Positions 32,621 through 44,758 of a stretch of DNA of 64,000 bases are shown here, piece after piece. How positions within the stretch are numbered: position 1 is the stretch's first letter; each line of letters begins with the position of its first letter. Below the pieces are notes generated by a model. It was not told the DNA's origin. It saw nothing but the letters and a program-made list of their open reading frames with translations, and made no database searches. This DNA comes from Roseateles sp. GTDB taxonomy: Bacteria; Pseudomonadota; Gammaproteobacteria; Burkholderiales; Burkholderiaceae_C. The translations under genes and the position numbers were made by a program. Location: assembly GCA_016790285.1 (NCBI GenBank), contig JAEUPJ010000028.1, positions 50,054 to 114,053 on the forward strand. Direction: 5' to 3'.

Positions 32621-33709
32621 TCAGTTCTTGGCCGGGGTGTTCTCGGTGAAGTACTCGTGGTTGTCGGAGTTGTCCAGGGCCTTGGTGGGGTTGGACTTGG
32701 CCAGGCTCAGCGCCGCGCTCTGGCCGTAGGCCCAGTCGTCGGTGCCGGCGATGACGTTGAAGTGCATCATCTCGTGCACCAGCGTGCCGCCCTTGCTGTC
32801 CGTGCCCGTCATGGGGGCGTTCCAGAACGCGCCGCAGACGTAGATCTTGTACGGCTGCGTCGGGTAGACGTAGGCATAGGTGCCGGAGTCCTTGCAGCTG
32901 CAGTCCAGCGTCAGAGCGGCCGTCTGGAAGGCGTTGCGGGCCTTGACGAAGTGGTCCTTGGCCGTGTTCCAGCGCGACAGCGTGTAGGCGCCGAACCAGC
33001 TCGTGTAGCGCGGCGTGGCCGACGGCGTGCCGCTGAGGTAGGCGGCCGAGCTGACGGTGTAGTTGGTGGCCGCCGTCACTGCCGAGGCGAGCGTCGTCTT
33101 CTGGCTGGCGGTGCAGGCGCCGGTGTAGGAGATGCTGGCGGCTGCGGCGGTCAGGCTGGGTGCTGCGTCGGTGCTGGCCACGCCGGCACCGCCATCCTTG
33201 GAGGCCGGGCCGCCGTCGATGCGCTCGTTGCGGTTCTGTGCCCACAGGTACATGTCGGCTGCGCTGCGCATCGACTGCGCGCCGGAGCCGTGCGTGCCGC
33301 GGCCGCTTTCGAAGGCGATGGCATAGCGGCCGTTCTTGCTGATGTCGTAGTGGCCGGTCAGCTCGACGCGGTAGTTCAGCGTGGCGCCGGCGGCGATCTC
33401 GACGTAGTCCTTGGCGGTCGGCGCGGCGCGCTTGATGACGGGGCCGGTGTAGCGCACCGGGGCGTCGTCACGCGTGATGCGGAAGAGCGAGCCGCTCATG
33501 CGGTCGCTCGGCAGCTGCCAGCGCAGCACCTGCACCGGCGTGCGGCACACGTTGGTCACGGAGACGTCGACGAACACGTCCACATCGCCGTCGACGATGG
33601 GGTTGGCGCTGTTCAGTCGCACGTCCAGGCATTCACCCGCCGCGGCATGGCTGGCGCTCGTGGCGACAACGGCAAAGGCGGCGGCGGTCAGCTTGAACCA
33701 GGTCTTCAT
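32621..33709 (-). CDS. M35 family metallopeptidase (aspzincin, peptidyl-Lys type)
   Basis: This is a 362-residue secreted zinc protease. A signal peptide (MKTWFKLTAAAFAVVATSASHA) and an N-terminal beta-rich pro-domain of about 130 residues are followed by the catalytic domain. The active site is HEMMH at residues 312-316, followed by GTDDWAYG, which supplies the third ligand Asp as the aspzincin GTxDxxYG motif requires. NSDNHEYFTENTP near the end is also conserved. Such enzymes cleave before lysine or arginine-rich sites outside the cell. Cys residues in ALTLDCSCKDSG suggest disulfides. A stand-alone relative of the pro-domain lies downstream. A perfect palindrome in the upstream region may be an operator. 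Confidence 0.92.
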   Translation of the reverse strand: MKTWFKLTAAAFAVVATSASHAAAGECLDVRLNSANPIVDGDVDVFVDVSVTNVCRTPVQVLRWQLPSDRMSGSLFRITRDDAPVRYTGPVIKRAAPTAKDYVEIAAGATLNYRVELTGHYDISKNGRYAIAFESGRGTHGSGAQSMRSAADMYLWAQNRNERIDGGPASKDGGAGVASTDAAPSLTAAAASISYTGACTASQKTTLASAVTAATNYTVSSAAYLSGTPSATPRYTSWFGAYTLSRWNTAKDHFVKARNAFQTAALTLDCSCKDSGTYAYVYPTQPYKIYVCGAFWNAPMTGTDSKGGTLVHEMMHFNVIAGTDDWAYGQSAALSLAKSNPTKALDNSDNHEYFTENTPAKN

Positions 33710-33789
33710 GCAGGCTCCTGTCGGCCCCTGGTCGGGGCGCTGGGTTGAGGAAGCCGCGAATTCTGGTGAGGTGCCCGCCTAGCGCGTCG

Positions 33790-33807
33790 TGGGACAAACC
33801 TGTCCCA
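33790..33807. promoter_or_regulatory. palindrome upstream of the M35 peptidase gene
   Basis: TGGGACA (33790-33796) and TGTCCCA (33801-33807) form a perfect 7-bp dyad with an AACC spacer, about 80 bp before the peptidase ATG. The position suits an operator; the regulator is unknown. Confidence 0.35.
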
Positions 33808-33873
33808 TAAACCTGCGTGGCATCCCGTGTGGCGGGGCCAACAGGCCTGCGGTTTACACCGAGGGACAACGCC

Positions 33874-33900
33874 CGTGCGCGGTGACATTCACCGCGCACG
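33874..33900 (-). terminator. stem-loop after aconitase
   Basis: CGTGCGCGGTGA (33874-33885) pairs perfectly with TCACCGCGCACG (33889-33900) across a 3-nt loop. It lies 22 bp after the acnA stop. There is no T-run, so it may be a Rho-assisted end or a 3'-protecting stem. The adjacent 33906-33922 holds a short direct repeat of GGGGCTCA. Confidence 0.5.
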
Positions 33901-33921
33901 CGCGCTCAGGGGCTCAGGGGC

Positions 33922-36636
<2,715 letters not shown>

Positions 36637-36713
36637 GGTTACTCCTTTAGCATCTCGGCCCATTGTGGCGAGTCTGCTGTGAATTTCCTGAATCCCGTTC
36701 GAAGGACTCGGCC

Positions 36714-38063
36714 ATGACGGGCCGATCCACTCGCCCCCGCCTTTTTCCGCTCACCTGGCCGCTGCTGCTGGAGCTGCTGCTGGGCATCGGCATCGGCGTC
36801 ATCGGCACCGCGCTGGCGGCCCGGCTGTCAGACAACAGCGGCGCGGCCTTCGGCATCGCCAACCAGGTGTTCGCGGCGCTTTTCGTGCTCTTTCGCGTCA
36901 TCGGCGCGGGTGTGAGCGTGGCCGTCACCCAGGCGCTGGGGGCGGGCCGCCGCGAAGAGGCCGACGCCGTCGCCCGCGCCGTGGTGGGGGCCAGCACCTG
37001 GCTGGGTCTCGCGGGCGCCGTGCTGGCGCTTGTGGCGGCGGGCCCGATGTTGCAGATGGTGAACACGCCGGCCGAAGTGGTGCCGCTGGCCCGCACGCTG
37101 CTGCAGACCCTGGCACCGGCGCTGCTGCTGGACGCCTGGAACGCCAACATGTCCAGCGTCATGCGCTCCCACCTGCGCAGCCGCGAGGCGCTGGTGGTGG
37201 TGGTGCTGATCCAGGTCGTGACGCTCGTCGTCGCGCTCCTGGCCATGCCCCACCTCGGCCTGCCGGGCTATGCCCTGGCCTGCATCCTGGGGCGCGGCAT
37301 GGGCCTGGCGCTTCACATCACGCTGTGGCGCTCGCGACTGGGCCTGCGGCTGCGTGCGCCGGACTGGTGGCGCCTCGTGCGCGCACCGCTGGCCACGGTG
37401 CTGCACATCGGCATCCCGGGCGCGGCCGAGAACATCGCCTGGCGCGCAGCCTTCATGACGAGCCTGGCCGCCGTGGCCCAGCTCGGTGCCCATGCGCTGG
37501 CCACCCATGCTTACACGATGCAGTTCCTGCACGTCATCCTGATGTTCAGCCTGGCCATCGGCTTCGCGGTGGAAATCCTGGTGGGCCACATGATCGGCGC
37601 CGGGCAGTTGCATGCAGCCCACAAGCTGGTGCGCAAATCCCTGATGCTGGGGTTTGTCGTGGCCTTCATGGTGGCGGGCAGCTTCGCGCTGGCCGGCCCC
37701 TGGCTGATGGCCCAGTTCACCTCCGACCCCGAGATCATCGCCCTGGGCTGCACGCTGCTGTGGTGGACTGTCATCCTGGAGCCGGGCCGCACCTTCAACC
37801 TCGTGGTCATCAACGCCCTGCGCGCCACGGGGGACGCCCGCTACCCGGTGCTGGCCGGCGCCGCCTCCATGGCGGTGGTGCTGGCCGGCGGCAGCTGGTT
37901 CCTGGGCGTGCACCTGGGCTGGGGGCTGGTGGGCGTGTGGATCGCCTACGCCGCGGACGAATGGATCCGGGGCCTCCTGATGTGGCGCCGATGGGCGACA
38001 CTGGGATGGTTGCCCCACGCCCGCGCCGCCCACCGCAAGCTGCGGCTCGTCCGGCCGGGGTGA
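36714..38063 (+). CDS. MATE family efflux transporter
   Basis: This 449-residue inner-membrane exporter has about 12 hydrophobic helices. The paired MATE halves can be seen, with [19 protein letters not shown] at the start of the first and [16 protein letters not shown] at the start of the second. It would exchange Na+ or H+ for cationic drugs or metabolites; the substrate is not predictable. The ATG at 36714 is 77 bp from the divergent acnA start. The next gene, a nucleoside-binding protein, starts 81 bp after the stop with its own likely -10 element (TACAAT at 38105). Confidence 0.92.
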   Translation: MTGRSTRPRLFPLTWPLLLELLLGIGIGVIGTALAARLSDNSGAAFGIANQVFAALFVLFRVIGAGVSVAVTQALGAGRREEADAVARAVVGASTWLGLAGAVLALVAAGPMLQMVNTPAEVVPLARTLLQTLAPALLLDAWNANMSSVMRSHLRSREALVVVVLIQVVTLVVALLAMPHLGLPGYALACILGRGMGLALHITLWRSRLGLRLRAPDWWRLVRAPLATVLHIGIPGAAENIAWRAAFMTSLAAVAQLGAHALATHAYTMQFLHVILMFSLAIGFAVEILVGHMIGAGQLHAAHKLVRKSLMLGFVVAFMVAGSFALAGPWLMAQFTSDPEIIALGCTLLWWTVILEPGRTFNLVVINALRATGDARYPVLAGAASMAVVLAGGSWFLGVHLGWGLVGVWIAYAADEWIRGLLMWRRWATLGWLPHARAAHRKLRLVRPG

Positions 38064-38144
38064 ATTGGTATTTTCCTATCCAGTAAAACTTGAGGGATGT
38101 TTTCTACAATGCGCCCCTTTCGCCGGAACACCTCCACCCGCCCC

Positions 38145-39119
38145 ATGACTTCCACCCTGACTCGACTCTCCCTGGCCCTGGCGCTCGTGAGCGGCGCAGC
38201 GCAAGCCCAGCAGCCTGCGGTCATCTTCGACATGGGCGGCAAGTTCGACAAATCCTTCAACCAGGCCGGCTACCAAGGTGCCGAGCAGTGGAAGAAGGAG
38301 AGCGGCAAGACCTATCTCGAGTTCGAGATCAGCAACGACACCCAGCGCGTGCAGGCCATCCGCCGCATGGCCGAGCGGGGCGCCAGCCCCATCATCAGCA
38401 TCGGCTTCGCCCAGGCGTCGGCCCTGCAGCAGGTGGCCAAGGACTTCCCCAAGACCCAGTTCGCCATCATCGACGCCCAGGTGAACCTGCCCAACGTGCA
38501 GTCGGTCCTCTTCAAGGAGCAGGAAGGCAGCTACCTCGTCGGCGCCATGGCCGCGCTGGCCAGCAAGTCAGGCAAGGTCGGCTTCGTGGGCGGCATGGAC
38601 ATTCCCCTCATCCGCAAGTTCCAGTGCGGCTACGAGCAGGGCGCCAAGGCCACCAACCCGAAGATCGAGGTGTTCTCGAACATGACGGGCACCACCTCCA
38701 CCGCCTGGAACGACCCCACCCGCGGCGGTGAGCTCGCCAAGGCTCAGTTCGCCAAGGGCTCGGACGTCGTCTTCGCCGCCGCCGGCGGCACGGGCGTGGG
38801 CGTCTACCAGGCCGCCAAGGACGCCGGCAAGCTCGCCATCGGCGTGGACAGCAACCAGAACCACATCCAGCCCGGCACCATGCTGACCTCCATGGTCAAG
38901 CGCGTGGACGTGGCCGTGTACAACGTGCTCAAGGCCTGGAAGCCTGGCGTGCAGGTGCTGGGTTTGAAGGAAGGCGGCGTGGACTACGCCGCCGACGAGC
39001 ACAACGCCAAGCTGCTCACGCCCGCCCTCAAGGGCAAGGTCGACGCCGTGAAGGCCGACATCATCGCCGGCAAGGTGAAGGTGGCCGACTACATGGCCGA
39101 CAACGCCTGCAAGTACTGA
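38145..39119 (+). CDS. BMP family nucleoside-binding lipoprotein-like protein (ABC importer)
   Basis: This 324-residue periplasmic binding protein is of the basic-membrane-protein (PnrA/BmpA) family, which binds purine nucleosides. Its signal peptide is TSTLTRLSLALALVSGAAQA. Recognisable parts are DMGGKFDKSFNQAGYQGAE (DxGxxxDxSFN motif), SIGFAQASAL, KVGFVGGMDIPLI, AAGGTGVGVYQAAKDAG and GVDSNQNH. No lipobox Cys is present, so it is likely soluble. The ATG at 38145 was chosen over an upstream frame from 38097 for the signal peptide. A TACAAT -10-like hexamer at 38105-38110 lies upstream. It heads an operon of transport and nucleoside-breakdown genes. Confidence 0.93.
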   Translation: MTSTLTRLSLALALVSGAAQAQQPAVIFDMGGKFDKSFNQAGYQGAEQWKKESGKTYLEFEISNDTQRVQAIRRMAERGASPIISIGFAQASALQQVAKDFPKTQFAIIDAQVNLPNVQSVLFKEQEGSYLVGAMAALASKSGKVGFVGGMDIPLIRKFQCGYEQGAKATNPKIEVFSNMTGTTSTAWNDPTRGGELAKAQFAKGSDVVFAAAGGTGVGVYQAAKDAGKLAIGVDSNQNHIQPGTMLTSMVKRVDVAVYNVLKAWKPGVQVLGLKEGGVDYAADEHNAKLLTPALKGKVDAVKADIIAGKVKVADYMADNACKY

Positions 39120-39121
39120 GC

Positions 39122-40660
39122 GTGAGCGCGTCAGTTGCTGTCCGCCTGCAGGCGATCTCCAAGCGCTTCGGCGCCGTGCAAGCCAACCGCGAGGTGTCGT
39201 TCGACATCGCCGCGGGCAGCGTGCATGGGCTGGTCGGCGAAAACGGCGCCGGCAAGAGCACGCTGATGGCCATCCTGTATGGCTACTACCACGCCGACGC
39301 CGGGTCCATCGAGATCCACGGCGAGCGGGTGCAGATCGCCAACTCCCAGCAGGCCATCCAGCTCGGCATCGGCATGGTGCACCAGCACTTCATGCTGGTC
39401 GACACGCTGACCTGCCTGGAAAACATCATGCTCGGCGCCGAGGGGGGCTTCTTCCTGGCGCCCTCCAAGGCCAAGGTGCGCGCCAGGCTCGAGGCCTTGA
39501 TGGCCGAAACGGGCCTGCACGTGCAGCTCGACGCCGTCGTGGCCGACCTGCCCGTGGGCGAGCTGCAGCGGCTGGAAATCCTGAAGGCGCTCTACCGGGG
39601 CGCCAAGATCCTCATCCTGGACGAGCCCACCGCCGTGCTCACCCCCCAGGAGACCGACCAGCTCTTCGTCACGCTGCGCCGCCTGCAGGAGCTGGGCACC
39701 ACGCTCATCCTGATCACGCACAAGCTGCGCGAGGTCATGAGCCTGTGCGGCGCCGTCACGGTGATGCGCGCCGGCCAGGTCGTCGAGACGCGCCACATCT
39801 CGCAGTGGAGCGAGGCGTCGCTGGCCGAGTCCATGGTCGGCCGCAAGGTGACGCTGGGCAGGCCGGAGGGGCTGGAAATCAACGCGGGTGACGTGCGCCT
39901 GCAGGCCAGCGGGCTGAGCCTGAAGCACGCCAACGGCGTGCCGGCGCTGCGCGAAGTGAGCCTCACGCTCAAGGCCGGCGAGATCGTCGGCGTGGCTGGC
40001 GTCTCGGGCAATGGCCAGAGCGAGCTGCTGGAGGTCCTCAGCGGCCTGCGCGCGCCCGAAGGCGGCCGGCTGGAACTCGGCGGCCGGTCGTTCACGCCGG
40101 AAGCCTGGCTGGACACCGAACAAGCCCGCCCGCTGCGCATGGCCCATGTGCCCGAAGACCGGCATGCCGTGGGCCTGGTGATGAGCTTCCCGGCCTGGGA
40201 GTCGGCCGTGCTGGGTTACCAGGGGCTGCCGAAGTACCGTCAGGGCCCGGCGATGAACCACGCCGCCATGAAGGCCGCCACGCGCGAGATGCAGGAACGC
40301 TTCGACGTGCGCCCGCGCGATGAGAACCTCGGCTCCAGCAAGTTCTCCGGCGGCAACCAGCAAAAGCTCATCCTGGCGCGCGAGATCGGCGAGCAGCCGA
40401 CCGTGCTGCTGGTGGGTCAGCCCACGCGCGGCGTGGACATCGGCGCCATCGAATTCATCCACAACCAGCTGCGCGCGCTGCGCGACGCGGGCTGCGCCGT
40501 GCTGCTGGTGAGCAGCGAACTCGACGAGATCCTGGCCCTGGCGGACCGGGTCGTCGTCATGAACGCCGGGCGCATCACGGGCGAGCTGACCATCGACGAG
40601 TGCGATGAGCGGCGCCTGGGCCTCTTGATGGCCGCACAAGAAGAACGAGTCGCGGCATGA
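39122..40660 (+). CDS. nucleoside ABC transporter, duplicated ATP-binding subunit
   Basis: This 512-residue protein holds two ABC ATPase domains, as in sugar/nucleoside importers (NupA/RbsA type). The first has Walker [10 protein letters not shown], signature [13 protein letters not shown] and Walker [12 protein letters not shown]. The second has the degenerate Walker A VSGNGQSE and signature [14 protein letters not shown], with [12 protein letters not shown] in place of a standard Walker B acidic pair. The start is a GTG 2 bp after the binding-protein stop. It would power import by the two permeases that follow; the stop overlaps the first permease start by 4 bp. Confidence 0.95.
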   Translation: MSASVAVRLQAISKRFGAVQANREVSFDIAAGSVHGLVGENGAGKSTLMAILYGYYHADAGSIEIHGERVQIANSQQAIQLGIGMVHQHFMLVDTLTCLENIMLGAEGGFFLAPSKAKVRARLEALMAETGLHVQLDAVVADLPVGELQRLEILKALYRGAKILILDEPTAVLTPQETDQLFVTLRRLQELGTTLILITHKLREVMSLCGAVTVMRAGQVVETRHISQWSEASLAESMVGRKVTLGRPEGLEINAGDVRLQASGLSLKHANGVPALREVSLTLKAGEIVGVAGVSGNGQSELLEVLSGLRAPEGGRLELGGRSFTPEAWLDTEQARPLRMAHVPEDRHAVGLVMSFPAWESAVLGYQGLPKYRQGPAMNHAAMKAATREMQERFDVRPRDENLGSSKFSGGNQQKLILAREIGEQPTVLLVGQPTRGVDIGAIEFIHNQLRALRDAGCAVLLVSSELDEILALADRVVVMNAGRITGELTIDECDERRLGLLMAAQEERVAA

Positions 40661-41760
40661 GCCAACCCTTGCAACTCCCTCGCTGGATCGACATCGGCCT
40701 GCTGCCGCTGTGGAACCTCGCCGTCGCGCTGGTCGTGGCCGGCCTCGTGGTCCTGGTCATCGGCCACAGCCCCTGGCAGGCGCTGACGGTGCTGCTCAAC
40801 GGGGCGCTGGGCAGCGTGCGCGGCCTGGGCTATTCGCTCTACTACGCCACGACCTTCATCTTCACGGGGCTGGCGGTGGCGGTGGCCATCCATGCGGGCC
40901 TGTTCAACATCGGCGGCGAAGGCCAGGCGACGCTCGGCGGCATCGGCGTGGCGCTGGTGGCGCTGTGGCTGGGCGCCAAGCTGCCGGCCGTGGTGCTGCT
41001 GCCGCTGCTGGTGGTGGCCGCGGCCGTGTTCGGCATGCTGTGGGCGGCGGTGCCGGCCTACCTGCAGGCCTGGCGTGGCAGCCACATCGTCATCACGACG
41101 ATCATGTTCAATTTCCTGGCCGCGGGTCTGAACGGCTACCTGCTCGTGAACTGGCTGCGCCCGGCGGGCAGCATGTCGGTGGAGTCGGCCGAGTTCGCCG
41201 AGAGCGCGCGGATGCCGGCCCTGCACCAGATGGCGGCAGCCTTCGGCGTGGAGCTGCCCTCGTCGCCGCTGAACCTGAGCCTCGTCATCGCGCTGGTGGC
41301 CTGCGTCTTTGTCGGCTGGTTCCTGTGGAAGAGCGCCGCGGGTTACGCCGTGCGGGCCGTGGGCAGCGCGCCGCGCGCCGCGCACTACGCCGGCATCCGC
41401 CCGCGCTCGCAGGTGCTGCTGGCCATGGCGCTCTCCGGCGCGCTGGCGGGCATGGTGGGCATCAACGAGATCTCCGGCGTGCAGGGCAAGCTGACGCTGG
41501 ACTTCGTCGCCGGTGCCGGCTTCACCGGCATTGCCGTGTCGCTGATGGGCCGCAACCACCCGGTCGGCATCGTGCTGGCGTCGCTGCTCTTCGGCGTGCT
41601 CTACCAGGGCGGCGTCGAGGTCAGCTTCGAGCTGCAGGGCTTCAGCCGTGAGATGGTGGTGACGGCCCAGGGCCTGATCGTGTTGTTCTCGGGCGCCATG
41701 GCCACGGTCAGCGCCCCGCTGTTTGCCCGCGTCTACGGCGCTGTGAAGGGAGGCCGCTGA
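40657..41760 (+). CDS. nucleoside ABC transporter permease, first subunit
   Basis: This 367-residue inner-membrane permease of the BPD_transp_2/NupB (YufP) type has eight to ten hydrophobic helices. [18 protein letters not shown] is the conserved glycine-rich segment of this family, and [19 protein letters not shown] is the EAA-like cytoplasmic loop that contacts the ATPase. It overlaps the ATPase stop by 4 bp and the second permease start by 1 bp, so subunits are coupled in translation. Confidence 0.94.
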   Translation: MSQPLQLPRWIDIGLLPLWNLAVALVVAGLVVLVIGHSPWQALTVLLNGALGSVRGLGYSLYYATTFIFTGLAVAVAIHAGLFNIGGEGQATLGGIGVALVALWLGAKLPAVVLLPLLVVAAAVFGMLWAAVPAYLQAWRGSHIVITTIMFNFLAAGLNGYLLVNWLRPAGSMSVESAEFAESARMPALHQMAAAFGVELPSSPLNLSLVIALVACVFVGWFLWKSAAGYAVRAVGSAPRAAHYAGIRPRSQVLLAMALSGALAGMVGINEISGVQGKLTLDFVAGAGFTGIAVSLMGRNHPVGIVLASLLFGVLYQGGVEVSFELQGFSREMVVTAQGLIVLFSGAMATVSAPLFARVYGAVKGGR

Positions 41761-42725
41761 TGGATGAAGTCCTGATCGCCTCGGTGCTGGCCTCCACGCT
41801 GCGCGTGAGTGCACCGCTGCTGCTGTGCGCGATGGCGGGTGTGCTGTCGGAGCGCTCCGGCGTCGTCGACCTCGGGCTGGAGGGCAAGATGCTCTTCGCC
41901 GCCTTCGCGGCGGCGGCGGCAGCCTCCGTCACCCATTCCACGGCCTGGGGGCTGCTGGCGGCCATCGGTGTGGCCTGCGCGGCCTCGCTGCTGCACGGCT
42001 TCGCCTGCGTGAGCAACCGCGGCGACCAGGTCGTCTCGGGCGTGGCCTTGAACATGATCGCTGCCGGCCTCACGGTGGTGCTGGGCATCGCCTGGTTCCA
42101 GCAGGGCGGCCAGACGCCGCCCATCGCGCCCGAAGTGCGCCTCACGGCCCTCGCGCCGGCCTTTGCCGAGCCGCAGCCGGGGAACTGGTTCGCGTCGGTC
42201 TTCGGCCATGGCTTCCTGAGCCACAACGTGCTCGTCTACGTGGCCTTCCTGATGGTGGCCGCGGTGTGGTTCTTCCTGGAGCGCACGCGCCCGGGCCTGC
42301 GCCTGCGCGCGGTCGGCGAAAACCCCGCCATGGTCGAGGCCGCCGGCATGTCCGTGCAGGGCCTGCGCTACCAGGCGCTGCTGATGAACGGCGTGCTGTG
42401 CGGCCTGGCCGGCGCCTACCTGACGCTGGCGCAGAACGCCTCCTTCTCGCCCAACATGACCGCCGGCCGCGGCTTCATCGCGCTGGCCGCCATGATCTTC
42501 GGCAAGTGGAAGCCCCTGCCCACGATGGCCGCCTGCCTGCTGTTCGGCTTCCTGGACGCGGTGGCCATCCGCATGCAGGGCGTGCAGCTCCCGGGCGTCG
42601 GCGAGGTGCCGGTGCAGCTCATCCAGGCGCTGCCCTACATCCTGACCGTCGTGCTGCTGGCCGGCTTCATCGGCTCGGCCATCGCGCCCAAGGCGCTGGG
42701 CCGCCCCTACGTGAAGGAACGCTGA
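41760..42725 (+). CDS. nucleoside ABC transporter permease, second subunit
   Basis: This 321-residue partner permease is of the NupC (YufQ) type. It has about eight membrane helices, the conserved [16 protein letters not shown] near the N-terminus, [19 protein letters not shown] as the coupling loop and [18 protein letters not shown] near the end. With the preceding permease it forms the heterodimeric channel. The ATG uses the last base of the previous stop (TGATG), and the stop does the same with the cytidine deaminase start. Confidence 0.94.
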   Translation: MDEVLIASVLASTLRVSAPLLLCAMAGVLSERSGVVDLGLEGKMLFAAFAAAAAASVTHSTAWGLLAAIGVACAASLLHGFACVSNRGDQVVSGVALNMIAAGLTVVLGIAWFQQGGQTPPIAPEVRLTALAPAFAEPQPGNWFASVFGHGFLSHNVLVYVAFLMVAAVWFFLERTRPGLRLRAVGENPAMVEAAGMSVQGLRYQALLMNGVLCGLAGAYLTLAQNASFSPNMTAGRGFIALAAMIFGKWKPLPTMAACLLFGFLDAVAIRMQGVQLPGVGEVPVQLIQALPYILTVVLLAGFIGSAIAPKALGRPYVKER

Positions 42726-43141
42726 TGGAGCTCTCCCAAGACCTGCTGGACCGGCTGCTGGCCGAGTCCCTGCGCGCCCGGGGCTTTGCCCATGCGCCGT
42801 ACTCCAAGTACCGCGTCGGCGTGGCGCTGCTGGACGAGCAGGGCCGCATCCACGTCGGCGCCAACATGGAGAACGCCTCCTACCCGCAGGGCTGGTGCGC
42901 CGAGCCCTCGGCGCTGACGGCCATGCTCATGGCCGGCGGCAAGCAGGCCAAGGTCGCCGTCGTGACGGGCCCGGGCCCCGACATCATCACCCCCTGCGGC
43001 GGCTGCCGCCAGAAGCTGCGCGAGTTCTCGGTGCCCGAGGAACTCGTCATCATTGCCGGAGATCCAGGCGGCATCCGCCAGCGCTGGACCCTGGCCGAAC
43101 TCCTGCCCCACAGCTTCGGGCCGGAACATCTGAAGTTCTGA
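42725..43141 (+). CDS. cdd: cytidine deaminase
   Basis: This 138-residue homotetrameric-type deaminase should convert cytidine and deoxycytidine to uridine and deoxyuridine. The zinc site is present: CAEPSALTAM (Cys-Ala-Glu) and PCGGCRQKL (PCxxC). YSKYRVGVALL and GANMENASYPQGWCAE are substrate-site segments. Two positions differ from the common pattern I recall: CAEPSA where many enzymes have CAERVA or CAERTA, and PCGGC instead of PCGAC. This may reflect a subfamily with altered substrate range. It lies between the transporter and purine nucleoside phosphorylase genes, which supports nucleoside catabolism. Confidence 0.92.
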   Translation: MELSQDLLDRLLAESLRARGFAHAPYSKYRVGVALLDEQGRIHVGANMENASYPQGWCAEPSALTAMLMAGGKQAKVAVVTGPGPDIITPCGGCRQKLREFSVPEELVIIAGDPGGIRQRWTLAELLPHSFGPEHLKF

Positions 43142-43150
43142 GGTTTTCCC

Positions 43151-43987
43151 ATGATCGACAACAAGAACCTCGACGTCGCGATCCCCGCGAGCGTCGACAA
43201 GCTGCAATCCCTGTTCGGCAAGGCGCCTGAAGTGGCCGTGGTGCTCGGCTCCGGCTGGGCCGGCGCCGTGAGCCATGTGCAGGAGCCCCGGAGCCTGCCC
43301 TACACCGAGCTGCCGGCCTTCCCGCAGCCCAAGGTCGAGGGGCACGTCAACGAGGTCGTCGTCGGTCACATCGGCGGGCAACGCGTCATCTTCCTGCGCG
43401 GCCGCGCCCACACCTACGAGACGGGCGACTGCACCGGCATGGCCGGTGCGCTGCGTACGCTCAAGGCCTGGGGCGTGAAGCTGCTGCTGCAGACCAACGC
43501 CTCCGGCTCGCTGCGCGGCCACATGCCGCCGGGCAGCCTGATGCTGATCGCCGACCACATCAACGCTCCGCAGCGCAGCCCGCTGGTGGGCGAGCAGGGC
43601 AGCCACCGCTTCGTCGACATGGTCAACGCCTACGACGCCGATCTGCGCCGCCACGCCCTGGCCCTGGCCAAGCGCGAGAACCTGATGCTGGGTGAAGGCG
43701 TGTACTGCTGGGCCCTGGGCCCGCAGTTCGAGACGGCGGCCGAGATCCGCATGTTCGCCGCCTGGGGCGCCGACGCCGTCGGCATGAGCACCGTGCCCGA
43801 GACCATCCTGGCCCGCCATGCCGGCCTGAAGGTGATGGGCATTGCCCTCATGACCAACATGGCCGCCGGCCTCTCCGCCGAGGCCCTCACGCACGACCTG
43901 ACGCTCAAGCAGGCGCAGATGTCCGGCGAGCGCGCCGCCGGCTTCCTGGCCGCCCTGGTCGCCAGCCTCAAGGACGTCGCGCTGTGA
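43151..43987 (+). CDS. punA: purine nucleoside phosphorylase, class I trimeric type
   Basis: This 278-residue enzyme cleaves purine nucleosides with phosphate to base and (deoxy)ribose 1-phosphate. Conserved parts are VVLGSGWAGAV (phosphate loop), GRAHTYETGD (His/Glu), LLLQTNASGSL, ALGPQFETAAEIRMFAAWGA (cut here as ALGPQFETAAEIRM), GADAVGMSTVPETI and TNMAAGLS, whose Asn contacts the purine. It supplies ribose 1-phosphate to the pathway that continues with deoC and deoA. It starts 9 bp after cdd and overlaps deoC by 4 bp. Confidence 0.95.
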   Translation: MIDNKNLDVAIPASVDKLQSLFGKAPEVAVVLGSGWAGAVSHVQEPRSLPYTELPAFPQPKVEGHVNEVVVGHIGGQRVIFLRGRAHTYETGDCTGMAGALRTLKAWGVKLLLQTNASGSLRGHMPPGSLMLIADHINAPQRSPLVGEQGSHRFVDMVNAYDADLRRHALALAKRENLMLGEGVYCWALGPQFETAAEIRMFAAWGADAVGMSTVPETILARHAGLKVMGIALMTNMAAGLSAEALTHDLTLKQAQMSGERAAGFLAALVASLKDVAL

Positions 43988-44748
43988 GCCAGGACCTGAA
44001 GGCCGCGGCCCGCACGGCGCTGGCCTGCCTGGACCTCACCAGCCTGAACGACGGCGACACCGCCGCCGACATCGACGCGCTGTGCCGCCGCGCGCAGACC
44101 GCATACGGCCCGGTGGCCGCCGTCTGCGTGTGGCCGCGCTTCGTCGCCCAGGCTCGCGCCGCGCTGCCGCCCGAGATCAAGGTCGCCGCCGTGGCCAACT
44201 TCCCCGATGGTGCCCTTGACGTGGCCCGCGCGCTCGCCGACGTGGCCGAGATCGCCCAGGCGGGCGGCGACGAGGTCGACGTGGTGCTGCCCTACCGCGC
44301 GCTGATGGCCGACCAGTCCACCGAGGTCGGCGAGTTCCTGTCCGAGGTGCGCTTCGCCAGCCGGCCGCTCACGCTCAAGGTCATCATCGAGTCGGGCGAA
44401 CTGGCCTCCGCCGACCGCATCGCCCAGGCCACGCGCCTGGCGCTCGCCGCGGGCGCCGACTTCGTCAAGACGAGCACCGGCAAGACCAAGGCCGGTGCCA
44501 CGCCCGAGGCCGCCGCCGTCATGCTCAAGGAAATCAAGGCCAGCGGCCTGTCGTCCGCCGGCTTCAAGGCCTCGGGCGGCGTGCGCTCGGTGGTGGACGC
44601 CGCCGGCTACATCGCCCAGGCCGAGGCCACCCTCGGCGCCGACGCGCTGAACCCGCAGCGCCTGCGCTTCGGCGCCAGCGGCCTGCTGACCGACATCGAG
44701 GCCGTGCTTGGCGGCGCCGCCTCCACGGCGTCCACAGCCGCCTACTGA
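43984..44748 (+). CDS. deoC: deoxyribose-phosphate aldolase
   Basis: This 254-residue enzyme cleaves deoxyribose 5-phosphate to acetaldehyde and glyceraldehyde 3-phosphate. The Schiff-base lysine is in FVKTSTGKTKAG and the second lysine in GFKASGGVRS. The acid residue is in EVDVVLPY, and CVWPRFV holds the substrate-loop Cys. The GTG at 43984 overlaps the punA stop. The enzyme completes deoxynucleoside catabolism begun by punA and deoA. A deoB phosphopentomutase, needed to convert the 1-phosphate to the 5-phosphate, is not in this window. Confidence 0.96.
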   Translation: MSQDLKAAARTALACLDLTSLNDGDTAADIDALCRRAQTAYGPVAAVCVWPRFVAQARAALPPEIKVAAVANFPDGALDVARALADVAEIAQAGGDEVDVVLPYRALMADQSTEVGEFLSEVRFASRPLTLKVIIESGELASADRIAQATRLALAAGADFVKTSTGKTKAGATPEAAAVMLKEIKASGLSSAGFKASGGVRSVVDAAGYIAQAEATLGADALNPQRLRFGASGLLTDIEAVLGGAASTASTAAY

Positions 44749-44758
44749 CCCGCACACC

